The position numbers and the translations under genes are program-made. This document shows positions 1 to 9,202 of a stretch of 64,000 nucleotides of DNA, one piece after another. Every line of letters starts with the position of its first letter. Within the stretch, counting starts at the first letter, position 1. Source of the stretch: Enchytraeus crypticus (lineage: Eukaryota; Annelida; Clitellata; Enchytraeida; Enchytraeidae). The stretch lies in assembly GCA_905160935.1 (NCBI GenBank), contig CAJHZI010000559.1:1-64000 (forward strand), in the 5' to 3' direction. Below the pieces are notes generated by a model. The model worked only from the letters and a program-made list of their open reading frames with translations. It was not told where the DNA came from and did no database searches.

Positions 1-46
1 ATATATATATATATATATATATATAAATATATATATATATACATAT
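1..46. repeat. (TA)n microsatellite at left edge
   Basis: Alternating AT with one interruption (ATAAAT). It lies just past the donor site of the ARFGEF exon at 109-288, so it sits in the next intron of that gene. No LINE tail is visible next to it because the window starts here. Confidence 0.95.
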
Positions 47-108
47 CATTGCTTTTTTATATCAAGATAAATTTTAAAAATCAGAGTAACTAATCGAAAT
101 ATACGTAC

Positions 109-288
109 TGCCTGGCCCTCCATACGAGCAAAGATAACGCTTAACATCTGAGTGAGTGTAGCCTTAGCTGTTGTCTGGTTAACAAGATTTCTACTTGCTA
201 GGTAGATGTTATAACAAGTGCGCACCGCTAGCAAAACCGTACCCTCATGTATCTCACAAGTATTAGCCGTTACCACTGTTAACAGAGC
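109..288 (-). CDS. ARFGEF1: ARFGEF1/BIG1-like Arf-GEF, coding exon 5 (internal)
   Basis: Sixty codons in phase 0 on the minus strand. The acceptor is a pyrimidine-rich ...TTTGTAG ahead of 288, and the donor is GTACGT at 108-103. The peptide contains [20 protein letters not shown] and [13 protein letters not shown], which I recognise as the N-terminal DCB (dimerisation/cyclophilin-binding) region of the BIG1/BIG2 family. These large Sec7 guanine-nucleotide exchange factors activate class I Arf GTPases at the trans-Golgi and endosomes. The frame joins directly to the exon at 1465-1319. The Sec7 domain itself must lie to the left of the window. Recognition is from memory of the family; the splice signals and frame are seen directly. 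The choice of ARFGEF1 over ARFGEF2 rests on a few residues and is tentative, since many invertebrates have a single gene. Confidence 0.95.
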
Positions 289-1318
289 CTACAAATAAAA
301 TAATTATCTGATAACACTGCTAAGAATGCTAGTAAATGATAGGCTAAGACGATATGACAGATAATGATTTTGACAAAATTATGTTTTCATATATTTACAC
401 AATACCAAAAAAGAGTAAAATAGCATTTAGCAGAGCATTCAGAAGAGAAACACATAATCAAAGGTACCCTGACTGAGATTAGAACCCTTATTAAAACCTC
501 ATAGTCTCCTTTTTATTTCTACTATTAACTACCACCTTGGTCCTCCAATTTCTTCTATCATCAATATTAACTACCAGCTCGGTCCTCCAATTGTCTTCTC
601 CTCTAATATTCAAACGGAAATATCTGCTTTTTGACCAATTATAAGACGGTCACCAATCCAAAGTAGTCCCCCATCCAAGTTCTTAAATAAGAGAGGCACG
701 CTGCACGCTCTACCATATGTTGAAACCTGTATCCAAAAATACTTAGCTATTATGTTATCTCAAAGCGTAACATAGTAAGTATTAAAGCTACTATAAATAA
801 CAAAACTCTACAGTATCAAAATGTTTAACGCATAGGACATTGAAGCAATTTTCATTGAACCTCCCGATAATCGCCCTTGCCTATCTCTTTACAACTTCGC
901 CAGCAAGAATAAAAAGCACCATTTGCTATCATACTTACAGATCATGTATCGCGATTAATTTTGATCACAGGAAGCGAAATGTTTTGGATCTTGCTTTTCT
1001 CTCCAAAGTATATTTTTGCTAACCATCTTGTATATGCGATAAACTTTCAGCAGTTAAGAAATAAATTCATGAAAGACTTCAGATCATTCACTAAAATTAA
1101 TAATTATTGCAATTAGATAATTAAAACGAAAATCTTGAGAATAACAAGCAAAATGGCAATAGTCGATATAATATATTGACTTTAAACATAAGCTTCCAGA
1201 AACTTAGGGCAGGTTCCGATTGAGAGCCAATCATTATCCGACAACTAAATTTTAAAAAGGAATGATGCCTTGTAGGCCTTACGGCTAAGAAACTGAGTAG
1301 ATTTTATATAGAAACAAC
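289..1318. other. ARFGEF intron 4; no further feature seen
   Basis: Plain AT-rich intron between two ARFGEF exons. I found no LINE, SINE or inverted-repeat signature here. The short open frame at 840-1022 has no coding character. Confidence 0.6.
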
Positions 1319-1465
1319 CTTGATGATCTGAAGTTGAACGCCCTCATCAGTCTGAGGCCCAACAAAACAGCCACATATCACTTCAACGATCCTATCAATA
1401 AGTCTACGACCAGGAGCCGTACTATCTGGTTCACTGCCTGACAGGTGGCCATATGCTATCAACTT
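1319..1465 (-). CDS. ARFGEF1: ARFGEF1/BIG1-like Arf-GEF, coding exon 4
   Basis: Forty-nine codons, phase 0 at both ends. It begins [10 protein letters not shown] after a TTCTTGTAG acceptor and ends EGVQLQIIK before a GTTGTT donor. The middle reads [15 protein letters not shown], then PQTDEGV. This matches the DCB-domain segment that follows the conserved SLDCLQ motif in BIG1/BIG2 proteins. The neighbouring exon at 2158-2005 ends exactly in SLDCLQ. The donor GTTGTT is weaker than consensus, but the frame and family order leave little doubt. Confidence 0.95.
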
Positions 1466-1740
1466 CTACAAGAATAACAAAACAAAATGACACACAAACT
1501 GGGATAAGAATACACACAAATTTTACTAATCTAAAATGAATTTACTGGAATTATAGTTTGGCAATTAATTATATATCTGTATGCATGCCTTATACGTTGC
1601 AATGTTAAAACACAGACTCAAACTCTCGACATTTCCAATGATACGTAAATAATTTAAGATCACCTCACAAAGTATTCACAAGATGTTGAAACACAGAATA
1701 TTCAAATCGAGATGATGAAAAAAGTTTTAGAAAAAAAGCA

Positions 1741-1870
1741 GGTAAAGCTAATGTTGACGTCAGTTTCCTCACTCGAAAGCGATGTCAGTGGCGGATGAGC
1801 CCAGGATTTGAACCCCGCACACACTGATCCGCAGTCGAATATCTAACAGACATCGCCACTGGCTCCAGCC
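1741..1870 (-). mobile_element. SINE1, tRNA-derived, minus orientation
   Basis: About 130 bp. Read on the minus strand it starts GGAGCCAGTGGCGATG and ends TTAGCTTTACC. It carries a degenerate polymerase III B box (GGTTCAAATCC type) and a tRNA-like acceptor stem. It sits in ARFGEF intron 3. At least seven other copies occur in the window (4356, 15652, 16387, 31833, 42726, 48120, 52629). Confidence 0.85.
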
Positions 1871-2004
1871 GAGTTTTGCCAAGTATTATAGTCACTTAGT
1901 ACTTCTTGAAATCTCAAAAATCCGATTTCCTCAGAATTTAAAATTTGCCAGATATGTTCACTATTGAAAAACACAGAAGTTTATAATTTTAACGATTTTC
2001 TTAC

Positions 2005-2158
2005 CTGAAGGCAGTCTAGAGATGTGTTTACAATGCGTGGACACTTTGACCTACAAGCCAACTCAAACGGTAGAAAGTACTTGTCAGCTTTGATGAAATT
2101 AGACTTGGCCTTCGGAGCCGGAAGAGTTGAGGATGATTGGGTCTTGTCATCACCTTTC
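2005..2158 (-). CDS. ARFGEF1: ARFGEF1/BIG1-like Arf-GEF, coding exon 3
   Basis: 154 bp. The first base completes a codon begun in the preceding micro-exon and the exon ends in phase 0 at CTTCAG|GTAAGA. The peptide contains [14 protein letters not shown], then [20 protein letters not shown] and [21 protein letters not shown] is a strongly conserved signature of the BIG1/BIG2 N-terminus. The acceptor is TTCTGTTGTAG. The phase (incoming 2 nt) is what identifies the 31-bp exon at 10767-10737 as its upstream partner. Confidence 0.96.
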
Positions 2159-2265
2159 CTACAACAGAAATGGCTGATAGATAATTAACTTATACTTTGT
2201 AATGTAGATAGTTTCTACTTATGATTGATAAAAAACCATGTACGAAAGTAAGTAGCTACAATCAA

Positions 2266-2682
2266 CATCATCACCATCACCATCATCTTCCCTTGAATAC
2301 CTTTAACTAAGGTCGTAATTAGAACATTGGTAGAAATTTAAAGGCCTAAACACTCACCAACCGAGCTCCCTTTCTGACGCTGGTTTGGAACATAGTGTAT
2401 TGTAGCCTTTTACGACACATTCAGTCCAGTGGACTGAACGTGTCGTAAACCTTCTATAGTTGAAGCGTAGAAGGCGACATAGAAACTAGATCTAAATCAA
2501 CTTCAGAAAGGGCATTCGGTTGGTGAGCGCCTAGGCTTCAGAAATTGCTACAAAAACTTAAACAATGGAAAAATAAAAATAGGAGATTAATTGTGATATT
2601 GTGTGAGTCCAAGAAGACTGGAGATCGTCTATTCATATCCCAGCCCTGGTTAACCTGAGATTTAAAGGAAGATGATGATGAT
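2266..2682. mobile_element. SINE2 head-to-head inverted dimer
   Basis: Both outer ends look like the 3' tail of the same unit: CATCATC..CTTCCCTTGAA on the left (minus copy) and TTTAAAGGAAGATGATGATG on the right (plus copy). Between them the sequence folds back on itself around 2429 (..TTCAGTCCAG / TGGACTGAA..). Paired segments include CTCACCAACCGAGC on the left with GGTTGGTGAGCGCC on the right. The 3' portion resembles the end of RTE-B (compare 42211-42280). Single copies occur at 27845-28080 and 44591-44880. A hAT-type element has inserted exactly into its GAT tail at 2683. Confidence 0.75.
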
Positions 2683-2698
2683 TAGAGATGGGAATCGA

Positions 2699-2845
2699 AC
2701 CGAACCCGAACCGAACCCTAAAATCTAGAATTTTGACCGAACCGAACTCGAACCCAGACTCTGACCGAACCCGAACCGAACCCGAACCCAGACTCTGGCC
2801 GAACCCGAACCGAACCCGAACCCAGACTTCGTCCAAACCGAACTG
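2699..2845 (+). repeat. CCGAAC-type tandem array, left subterminal
   Basis: Tandem CCGAAC, CCGAACC and CCAGACTCTGA-type units just inside the left inverted repeat. Apparent open frames over this stretch on the minus strand are only the translation of the repeat. Confidence 0.85.
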
Positions 2846-3019
2846 AACCAAATTCTTGAAGTTCCTTTCTTCTTCACCAGCCTGACATTAAATAAAGATA
2901 GTAAGAACAATACAAATATACATGTATATTAGTTTTGCATTTGCATGTCTTACAGTATCTAACAGCACATATTCAGGTAAGGCTGGTTCCGACACAAATT
3001 TTAAAATGGTAGCGGTACA

Positions 3020-3140
3020 AGGGAATGGTAGCGGGAAGTGAGATGGGCCTAGAGAAGATAATGGATAGTCTGAATGTTACGGCATTGAAATATGGAATGA
3101 AGATTAACATCAAAGAGACAAAAGTGATGAGAGTATTCCA
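3020..3140 (+). pseudogene. RTE-A reverse transcriptase fragment captured inside the hAT-type element
   Basis: Begins near GGAATGGTAGCGGGAAG and continues with the segment that in other copies encodes DSLNDTALKYGMKIN. The upstream junction (GGCTGGTTCCGACACAAA..) is shared with the reversed copy at 29690-29640. The LINE piece was therefore present in a common ancestor of both hAT copies and is not an independent insertion. Confidence 0.8.
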
Positions 3141-3904
3141 TAAAAATCTGAAAATGCTTTACTTAATCTAGGTGGATTTGTTCTTGTTAAATTCAAATGA
3201 TGAATTTTTTCAAATTTTAGCGTGCTACCTTAATGTTTTTGCAGCCAGATTTACAAATAATTATATTTGACATTCTATATGTGTTAAAACTTTCTAGAGT
3301 AAAAATTTTGCACCATAGCAATGCAATAATTTCATAACTATTTTCATAACTTCATAAGTGATCTGATAGTTTCAAATCTGAAACCCTAAGGTAAATTATG
3401 AAGCTTATTACTGGTCAGTTGATAGCACACGGTGTAACTTATGATCATTTTTCTATGGAAGTACACGTGTTTACCAAATCATCTTTATTTGACAATTTTA
3501 TGTTACTAAATTACACTTTGTCTCTGAAATATTGGATCAAATTTTAGCCAAGACATTTCCACTTAATTATAAACGTATCTAATATATAGGCCTATAGTGA
3601 CAAAAAAAAATTAAAAATTGATGAAGCATTCTATTTGCTCGTTATAATCAAGAAGAATATTTCAGAAACAATAATAAAGCTAAATATCTATATTATGAAC
3701 ATTTGTTGGTCAACTTACAATATTTTAAGAAATGTACAGGAATAAATACCACTTCTCTCCTTTTTCATTGTCATATTTTTACCCATGTAAAAAAATGTGG
3801 CAGCTATTATGACTTAATGATTTTTAAGTATTTTTACCATAAACCATTTTAAACATGTTTGTCATAAGCATGATTATTATAATTAAAGCTAAACAATTGC
3901 AACA

Positions 3905-4120
3905 TTATCCAAACCAAACCATTTCGAACTCGAAGCGAACTCGAAGCGAACTCGAAGCGAGTTGGAAAGCAACCCGAACCTGAACCCTAGTTAGAATCAA
4001 ACCCAAACCGAACCGAACTTTCACTTTCAACGAACCGAACCGAACTCTCAAATTGTCAACTGCTAACCGAATCCGAACCGAACCGAACTTTCATTTTAAA
4101 CGAACCGAACCGAACCCAAA
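3905..4120 (+). repeat. CCGAAC-type tandem array, right subterminal
   Basis: Units such as CGAACTCGAAG and CCGAACCGAACTTTCA, in the same strand sense as the left array. The arrays therefore read as direct repeats on one strand while the outer termini are inverted. Confidence 0.8.
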
Positions 4121-4159
4121 CTCTAGAAATTCATAAAATTCCCATCTCTAATGATGATA

Positions 4160-4320
4160 TGCATTGTATATTATACTGTATAATAATAATAATTATTATT
4201 ATTATTTTATTTTTTTTATATTATATTTTATTATTATTAATAATTATTATTATTAATAATAATAATATTTTAATATTATTAAATAATATTAATTATTTAA
4301 TAATTAAATAATTATTAAAA
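4160..4320. repeat. AT-only low-complexity tract
   Basis: TAATAATAATTATTATTATT-type sequence, almost free of G and C. It separates the hAT-type element from the truncated left end of the foldback element. Confidence 0.85.
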
Positions 4321-4355
4321 TTTACACTACCTGACCAGCAGCCAATTCTGCCAAA

Positions 4356-4515
4356 ATTCGGCGTCGCCACTGGCTCTAGCCAGTGGCGATGACGTCGGAT
4401 GTGGAGATGACGTCGGATGTGCGGGTATTTATCAGTATGTGCTGGTTCAAATCCTGGGCTCGCCCTTCACTGACATTGCTTTTGAGTGAGGAAACTGACG
4501 ATAACCTTAGCTTTA
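4356..4515 (+). mobile_element. SINE1 inserted in the foldback left arm, with duplicated inverted head
   Basis: CCAAA at 4351-4355 and again at 4516-4520 flank the insertion. Removing it restores the arm sequence seen elsewhere as CAATTCTACCAAACATAG. The 5' end has an extra inverted head piece (GTCGCCACTGG before CCAGTGGCGATG), then B box GGTTCAAATCC and the usual 3' part. Confidence 0.85.
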
Positions 4516-4920
4516 CCAAACATAGAGGAATTTCATTTGAATATCATTAATAACGTGAAAGTTATAGTTTTGCAAATAGGTGTGATGTCAGATAAAAATT
4601 TCCAGGACAGGATTGCGGGCGTGTTACATGCAGCGTAAAATTATCTCAATAAAAATAATAGCAAACACGTCACAAAATTTCTGCTAATACAATTTTGAAG
4701 AGCAATCATATCTTTTCAAAACGACGTAAATTACGTGCCGATATGTTCTCAATTGACAAAGCTTTTGAACTTTTAATGCATGCATAATATAAAAACTGCG
4801 TGTACTAAACGATTTTAACATCTAGAAATCAGGCTGGATAGATAACTGGTTACAACTGTTATCACGCTCTGACGATCATTACGCCGATGTGTTCTAGGCG
4901 AGAGCTCAGCTGCAGTGTGA

Positions 4921-5014
4921 CGATGAGGACGCAGCTACTGCGGTTGCGTTCTCATCGTATCATATAATGCGTGGCGCTGAAGGGCAGCTACTGCAGCTGC
5001 GCCCTTTAGCGCCA
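4921..5014. other. Twin near-perfect hairpins at the palindrome centre
   Basis: Hairpin 1 spans 4921-4957: CGATGAG.ACGCA pairs with TGCGT.CTCATCG. Hairpin 2 spans 4972-5014: TGGCGCT.AAGGGC pairs with GCCCTTTAGCGCCA. Both have nearly the same inner core (GCAGCTACTGC). They sit only 14 bases apart in the middle of the 1.1-kb foldback. Confidence 0.85.
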
Positions 5015-5490
5015 CAGTTAAAATGACATATTCGTTGAGTCTCTTCATGCAATGCATGCATTAAAAGCTCAATAACTTTGTCAATTATAACAAAGACAGA
5101 ACATATCAGCACACATTTTACGTCGTTTTGAAAAGAAATGAGTACTCTTCAAAATAGCATTGGCAGAAATTTTACGTTACGTGTTCGCTATAACATTTCA
5201 AGCGATAATTTTACTCTGCGTATAGCACGCCTGTAATGCTGTACTTGAAATTTCTTATCAGCCCCCACTCCTATTCTCAAAACTATCACTTTCACGATAT
5301 TAAAGTTATTCAAACGAAATTTCTCTGTTTGGTAGAATTGGCTGCTGTAAATTTCTAAATAAAAGTAAATTTCTGTAAATTTACTAAATTTTTACTGTAA
5401 ATTTCAAGAACATCGGTCAACTCCTGGCGACTTTCTTGTAAAAAAATGCGGAGTATCAGTTATAAAAACACATTGTATACACAAATAAAT

Positions 5491-5663
5491 TGCTCTGCAG
5501 AAACTTGTTTAACTGGCCAATCTGTAGACTAAAATGGATGAAAATTGGCCAGCCCATCAAACATTATTCCTTTAGTAATTGTTAAAAGTTTGATTTGAAA
5601 ATATTAACAACAGCCTGAGATATTCAAACCTTTTGTAGATGTTATCACTTTTTTACTCACCCT
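5491..5663. mobile_element. Solo right end of a mariner-type element (same family as 33455-34201)
   Basis: Matches 34030-34201: CAGAAACTTG, ACTGGCCAATC, AAAATGGATGAAAATTGGCC, then ATCACTTTTTTACTCACCCT followed by TATATA. The rest of the element is missing. Confidence 0.75.
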
Positions 5664-5689
5664 ATATATACAAATAAATTGGCGACTAA

Positions 5690-5912
5690 ACAAGAACTGA
5701 GGAACGCAAAAAGAAACGACCATAGAAGCCACATTTTTCCCAAGCCATAGTCTACATAATGTACCGATAAGGCACTGCCCTTTGTGCAGGAATTAACTTG
5801 TTGATCCATGGAGTGCTCTCTATGTAGCGAGAAAGTAGACTCTGAGCATGCATATGTAACTTGGACCTGCCACTTGGCAGAACACTAATAAGAGATATAT
5901 AATATATATGTA
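5690..5912 (+). mobile_element. SINE3 / RTE-A-tailed repeat
   Basis: Contains CTACATAATGTACCGATAAG, TTAACTTGTTGATC, GGAGTGCTCTCTATG and ends GGACCTGCCACTTGGCAGAA..AGAGATATATAATATATATG. The 3' end is that of RTE-A, followed by an AT tail. Related copies lie at 9705-10065, 45838-45985, 51055-51215 and 56893-57090. Confidence 0.7.
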
Positions 5913-6546
5913 TTAAAAGCCTTGGAAGACATGGATGAAGGAATAAAATTAGGAGGAAAATTGTTACAAGATGTACGATTTGCAGATGACCAAGGAATGG
6001 TAGCGGGCAGCGAGACTGGACTGCAGAAGATAATCGATAGGCTGAATGGTACGGCACTGAGGTATGGCATGAAGATTAATATAAAGAAGACCAAGGTAAT
6101 AAGAATGTCCAATAATAAAGGTGAAGTTAATATCACAATAAATGGTACGAAATTGGAACAGGTAAGGAGTTTCAAATATTTGGGTCATACAATAACCGAT
6201 GATGGGATATGTGAGACTGAAATATATTGTAGGATTGCACAAGCAAAAGCGGCCTATGGTAATAGGAAAGAACTTTTAACAAAAAGTCTGAAGAAAGACA
6301 CAAAGATAAAGATTGTGAAAACTTTGGTTTGGACCACGCTATTGTACGGATGTGAAACACGGACCCTAAGGAAGGAAGATATTAGGAAACTGGAGGCATT
6401 GGAAGTGTGGATTTGGAGAAGAATGGAGAGGATTAGCTGGACTCAAAAGGATACAAATGAGGAAGTTCTGGAGAGAGTTGGTACAGATAGACAGCAGATA
6501 AATGTATTAAGAAGTAGGAAGAAGAGTTGGATAGGACACATTCTAA
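5913..6546 (+). pseudogene. RTE-A LINE reverse transcriptase, 3' part (first piece)
   Basis: Open frame with the RT active-site box FADDQ (YXDD-type), then MVAGSETGLQKIIDRLN, SFKYLGHTITDDG, LVWTTLLYGCET, and WRRMERISWTQKDTNEEVL. This order is typical of RTE-type LINE polyproteins downstream of the palm. The frame is interrupted after the codons for WIGHIL by insertion of L2B (6547-8049) and resumes at 8050. The 5' part (endonuclease and most of RT) is absent, as in a 5'-truncated insertion. Confidence 0.88.
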
Positions 6547-8049
6547 TGATAATAATAACAACAATTAGAGTGCCACACTCATCAATGACAACATCGAGCA
6601 CTATTGAGACAAAATCAAGCCGGCGAACAAAAAAAAGAAGGTCCAAAAACGGTGCAAATTCCAAAATCCAGAAATTCAGTCCAAAGTAAAGGGAGTTAAG
6701 GAAAAGATGGTTTAGACGCAGGTCGCTGCTCATGGACACTGGATGGAAAAGAGAGATGGAAAAGATAGGTCTTCAACTGCTTATGGAACTGCTCATAGGA
6801 AAGCAAACGCTGATGTGATTCAAATGAAGATTTCCGAAGATTGGATGGAAGAGAATTCCAGATCTGAGGCGCAGCATGCTGAAAAGAACGATTAGATAGT
6901 TTAGAGCGTGAAGCTAAGCTAGGTCTCACAAGAGTAATTAACTTAGAAGACCGAGTAATAGCAGGCTGCATCACTTTAATAAAGTGAGATATACAAGTTT
7001 GTCCAGGGATGGTGATGGACTTACACGTTAACGAAGCCGTTTTGTAAATGATACGCTCTTTAATCTTTAGCCAGTGCAAAGACTTCAAAATAGGCATAAC
7101 ATGCGAGTACTTGGAACTACAAAAAATTGCTCGCGCAAGAGAATTTTGAACAAACTGCAACTGATCAATCTCACAGCCAGGGAGATTTAAAAACAGGGAA
7201 TTGCAGTAGTCCAACTTCCGATTGCATAAGAGCAGCAGCAATTGTAGCAGCTGTCTCACGTGACAAATATGGACGTATTCGACGAAGATCTCGGATATGG
7301 AAGAAACATGCTTGTGAAGTTTTAGTTATGTGTTCGTGAAGGCTAGGTGTTTATCAAGGATAACAACGAGATTTCTCACAGAAGAAATAGGTGATATTTT
7401 AATACCCAAAGATAACGAAAGAGTTTTCCCATTCAGCTTCAGAAGCTGTTGAGGTGTCCCGACCAACAAGAATTCAGTCTTAGATGGATTAAGTGCCAAG
7501 AAATTAGCAGACATCCAAGAGGATATAGACTGAAAACTTTGTTGCAGGAGGGTTTCAGCATTAGAATAGGAGTTAAGGGTGAAACAAGTGTACATTTGAG
7601 TGTCATCAGCATTTAGTTCATGATCAAGAGAATGAGAAGAGATTAGAGTGCTTAGGGGTGATGTATAGAGGTTAAAGAGGATAGGACCAAGAACGGAGCC
7701 TTGAGGCACACCATACTTTAAGTGAGAAGGCGAAGAGATGTACTACATCACTTTCACACTAAAAGAACGATCCGTCAGATAGGAGGAAAACCAATCAAGA
7801 ACAATTCCACGAACACCAAACCAGGAAGAAAGACGCTCCAGAAGAATATTGTGATCAATGGTATCAAAAGCGGCCGAAAGATCAAGCATACATAATCCAG
7901 TTAAGCGTTATGTGCACATGACATTAACAATAGAATTGCACACAGATAGAAGCACCGTTTCAGTTGAAAGATGCTTAGTATATGCAGCTTGATGCTTATT
8001 AAATAGATCATTGTAAGAGAGATGAATAGAAAGCCTCTGAAGAACGATG
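6547..8049 (-). pseudogene. L2B: L2-like LINE, RT and C-terminus, inserted in RTE-A
   Basis: Minus-strand fragments in order: [20 protein letters not shown] (near 7890-7830), [24 protein letters not shown] (near 7705-7665), DDTQMY (RT YADD box, with Ala-Asn change), then LQFVQNSLARAIF and LKSLHWLKIKERI, ending LKTYLFHLSFPSS. These are RT blocks and the C-terminal region of the L2/CR1 group. The 3' UTR ends in TTGTTGTTATTATTATC. TTCTAA occurs at 6541-6546 and 8050-8055 as a 6-bp target duplication. Several frameshifts and stops are present. Confidence 0.88.
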
Positions 8050-8245
8050 TTCTAAGGGGGGAAGTCTACTAAAAGTAATCATAGAAGGTAGAATGGAAGG
8101 AAAAAGATGCAGAGGCGGCTACGATTAGGCATATTAGATGATTTAAAGACCCACTCATATGTGGAAATGAAGAGGAAGGCGGGAGACAGAGAAGAGTGGA
8201 GGCATTATATATATACCATACCTGCAAGTAGGCTGAGCACTAAGA
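8050..8245 (+). pseudogene. RTE-A LINE 3' end (second piece after the L2B insertion)
   Basis: Continues the reading of 5913-6546: LLKVIIEGRMEGKR, then ILDDLKTHSYVEMKRKAGD and REEWR, followed by the 3' end TACCATACCTGCAAGTAGGC and GCACTAAGAGAG. Together the two pieces form one 5'-truncated RTE-A copy. Confidence 0.85.
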
Positions 8246-8258
8246 GAGTCTCTGGAAA

Positions 8259-8760
8259 GCCGCATTCGCCAATGTGCCATGAAAGCAGACGGCATAAAAG
8301 CGCTGGAGTGCAATAGACAGGCGTTGCCAGAGAAAGGCCTTTTCGCGTTGGTCGCCCGGGATAGTGCTAGTTCTTCTGCCAAATTCGTTTATGACTTCTC
8401 ACGCAGCTGAGTTGATGGGGGTCAAGGTTTCAAAAGCAATGAGTATGCTGAATTAGTTGCTAGAGACTACAGCATAACTACGTGACTTACTATTAGCAAC
8501 GGACTCAACAGCTGTATCAACAGCTGCGCATGATAGTTAGATTGCTCGCTCAGAAAGTGTCTGTCACAGTGATATCCCAGCTGACACACTTGCCTTCAAC
8601 CCAAGGAATCTGCGATACACCATCCGGTCGTTTTCCATCTGAGCGGGGCTCTTTGGTAGCTGGAATATTTGCATGACTCAGGGCACTCCATAACATATCA
8701 TTTAGATACTGCCGTCTGCCGATTCTGCCGTAGCTTCGCATGCACGACAGGCTCAAATGT
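8259..8760 (-). pseudogene. R2-like nuclease tail of a non-LTR retroelement (degenerate)
   Basis: Minus-strand translation contains YLNDMLWSALSHANIPATKE, SDGKRPDGVSQIPW, SWDITVTDT, then (after a break near 8480) FETLTPIN, NEFGRRTS, FLWQRLSIALQRF and AVCFHGT. The same string of motifs occurs, better preserved, at 63500-63998. RPDG followed by WD(V/I)TV resembles the PD..D-type core of restriction-like endonucleases of R2-group LINEs; that reading is my inference. It lies between two RTE-A pieces. Confidence 0.75.
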
Positions 8761-8844
8761 GGAAATGAAGATGAAGATGCTCATATGTGGAAATGAGGAG
8801 CCAAGGTCAATGCCTAGAGCATGGACCGAACGATCGAACAGGAC

Positions 8845-9202
8845 CTGATATAATGAAAGAAGGAATTTATAAAGACATTACAGAAAAGAAGAAACGAAAA
8901 GCAACAGGAATAGATGAAGCCCCAATAGAATTCCTAGAAGGCTACAAGTATTAGGAGAAACAAGTGCTGCAAAGACTAAAGATTCCATGCAAGGATGTAT
9001 GTAACACCGGTAGGTAAACAAAGGATTTTACAAAATCAGTAACTACACCTACTCCTAAAAAATATAATGTAGTGGAATGTTTGGACTACAGAACAATAAG
9101 CTTAATATCACATGTGTTAAAAATTGTCTTAGTAATAATAAGCATAAGCATTCAATCAAAGCCAGAAATTATATTAAATAAGTCACAACTTCAATTTAGA
9201 AA
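8845..9202 (+). pseudogene. RTE-A LINE, N-terminal RT fragment
   Basis: Fragments IMKEGIYKDITEKKKRKATG then DYRTISLISHVLKI correspond to the start of the RT domain (..GIDEAP and C.DYR.ISL.SH..K). Several frame breaks. It is cut off by a foldback half-element at 9203. Confidence 0.75.

Larger units (their letters stand above)
2683..4150 (+). mobile_element. Non-autonomous hAT-type element with CCGAAC subterminal arrays
   Basis: 1468 bp. Terminal inverted repeats are TAGAGATGGGAAT at 2683 and its complement ending at 4150. The flanks are ATGATGAT at 2675-2682 and ATGATGAT at 4151-4158, a perfect 8-bp duplication as expected for hAT, although the target is a (GAT)n tail so chance identity is easier. 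The ends are packed with CCGAA(C) units facing each other. There is no transposase. A second, reversed copy lies at 28119-29962, and both share an internal RTE-A fragment. Confidence 0.8.
4321..5480. mobile_element. Large foldback (palindromic) element with long arms
   Basis: Left arm (about 4321-4800) and right arm (about 5040-5400) are inverted copies. Examples are GTGAAAGTTATAGTTTTGCA at 4556 against CAAAACTATCACTTTCAC near 5278, and CAGCAGCCAATTCT at 4337 against AGAATTGGCTGCTG near 5335. A SINE1 interrupts the left arm. No open frame is present. The right end continues to TATCAGTTATAAAAA near 5470. Half copies lie at 9203-9600 and 21404-21708, giving the outer consensus TTTTTTATAACTGATACCCC; the left arm here is truncated before that end. 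Confidence 0.8.

Noticed and set aside
2633-2910. Gly/Val/Phe/Ser-rich minus-strand frames
   Set aside because: Translation of the CCGAAC tandem array.
8259-8400. Plus-strand open stretch (LESRIRQCAMKADGI..)
   Set aside because: The minus strand here matches the R2-like nuclease tail at 63500; the plus frame is its shadow.
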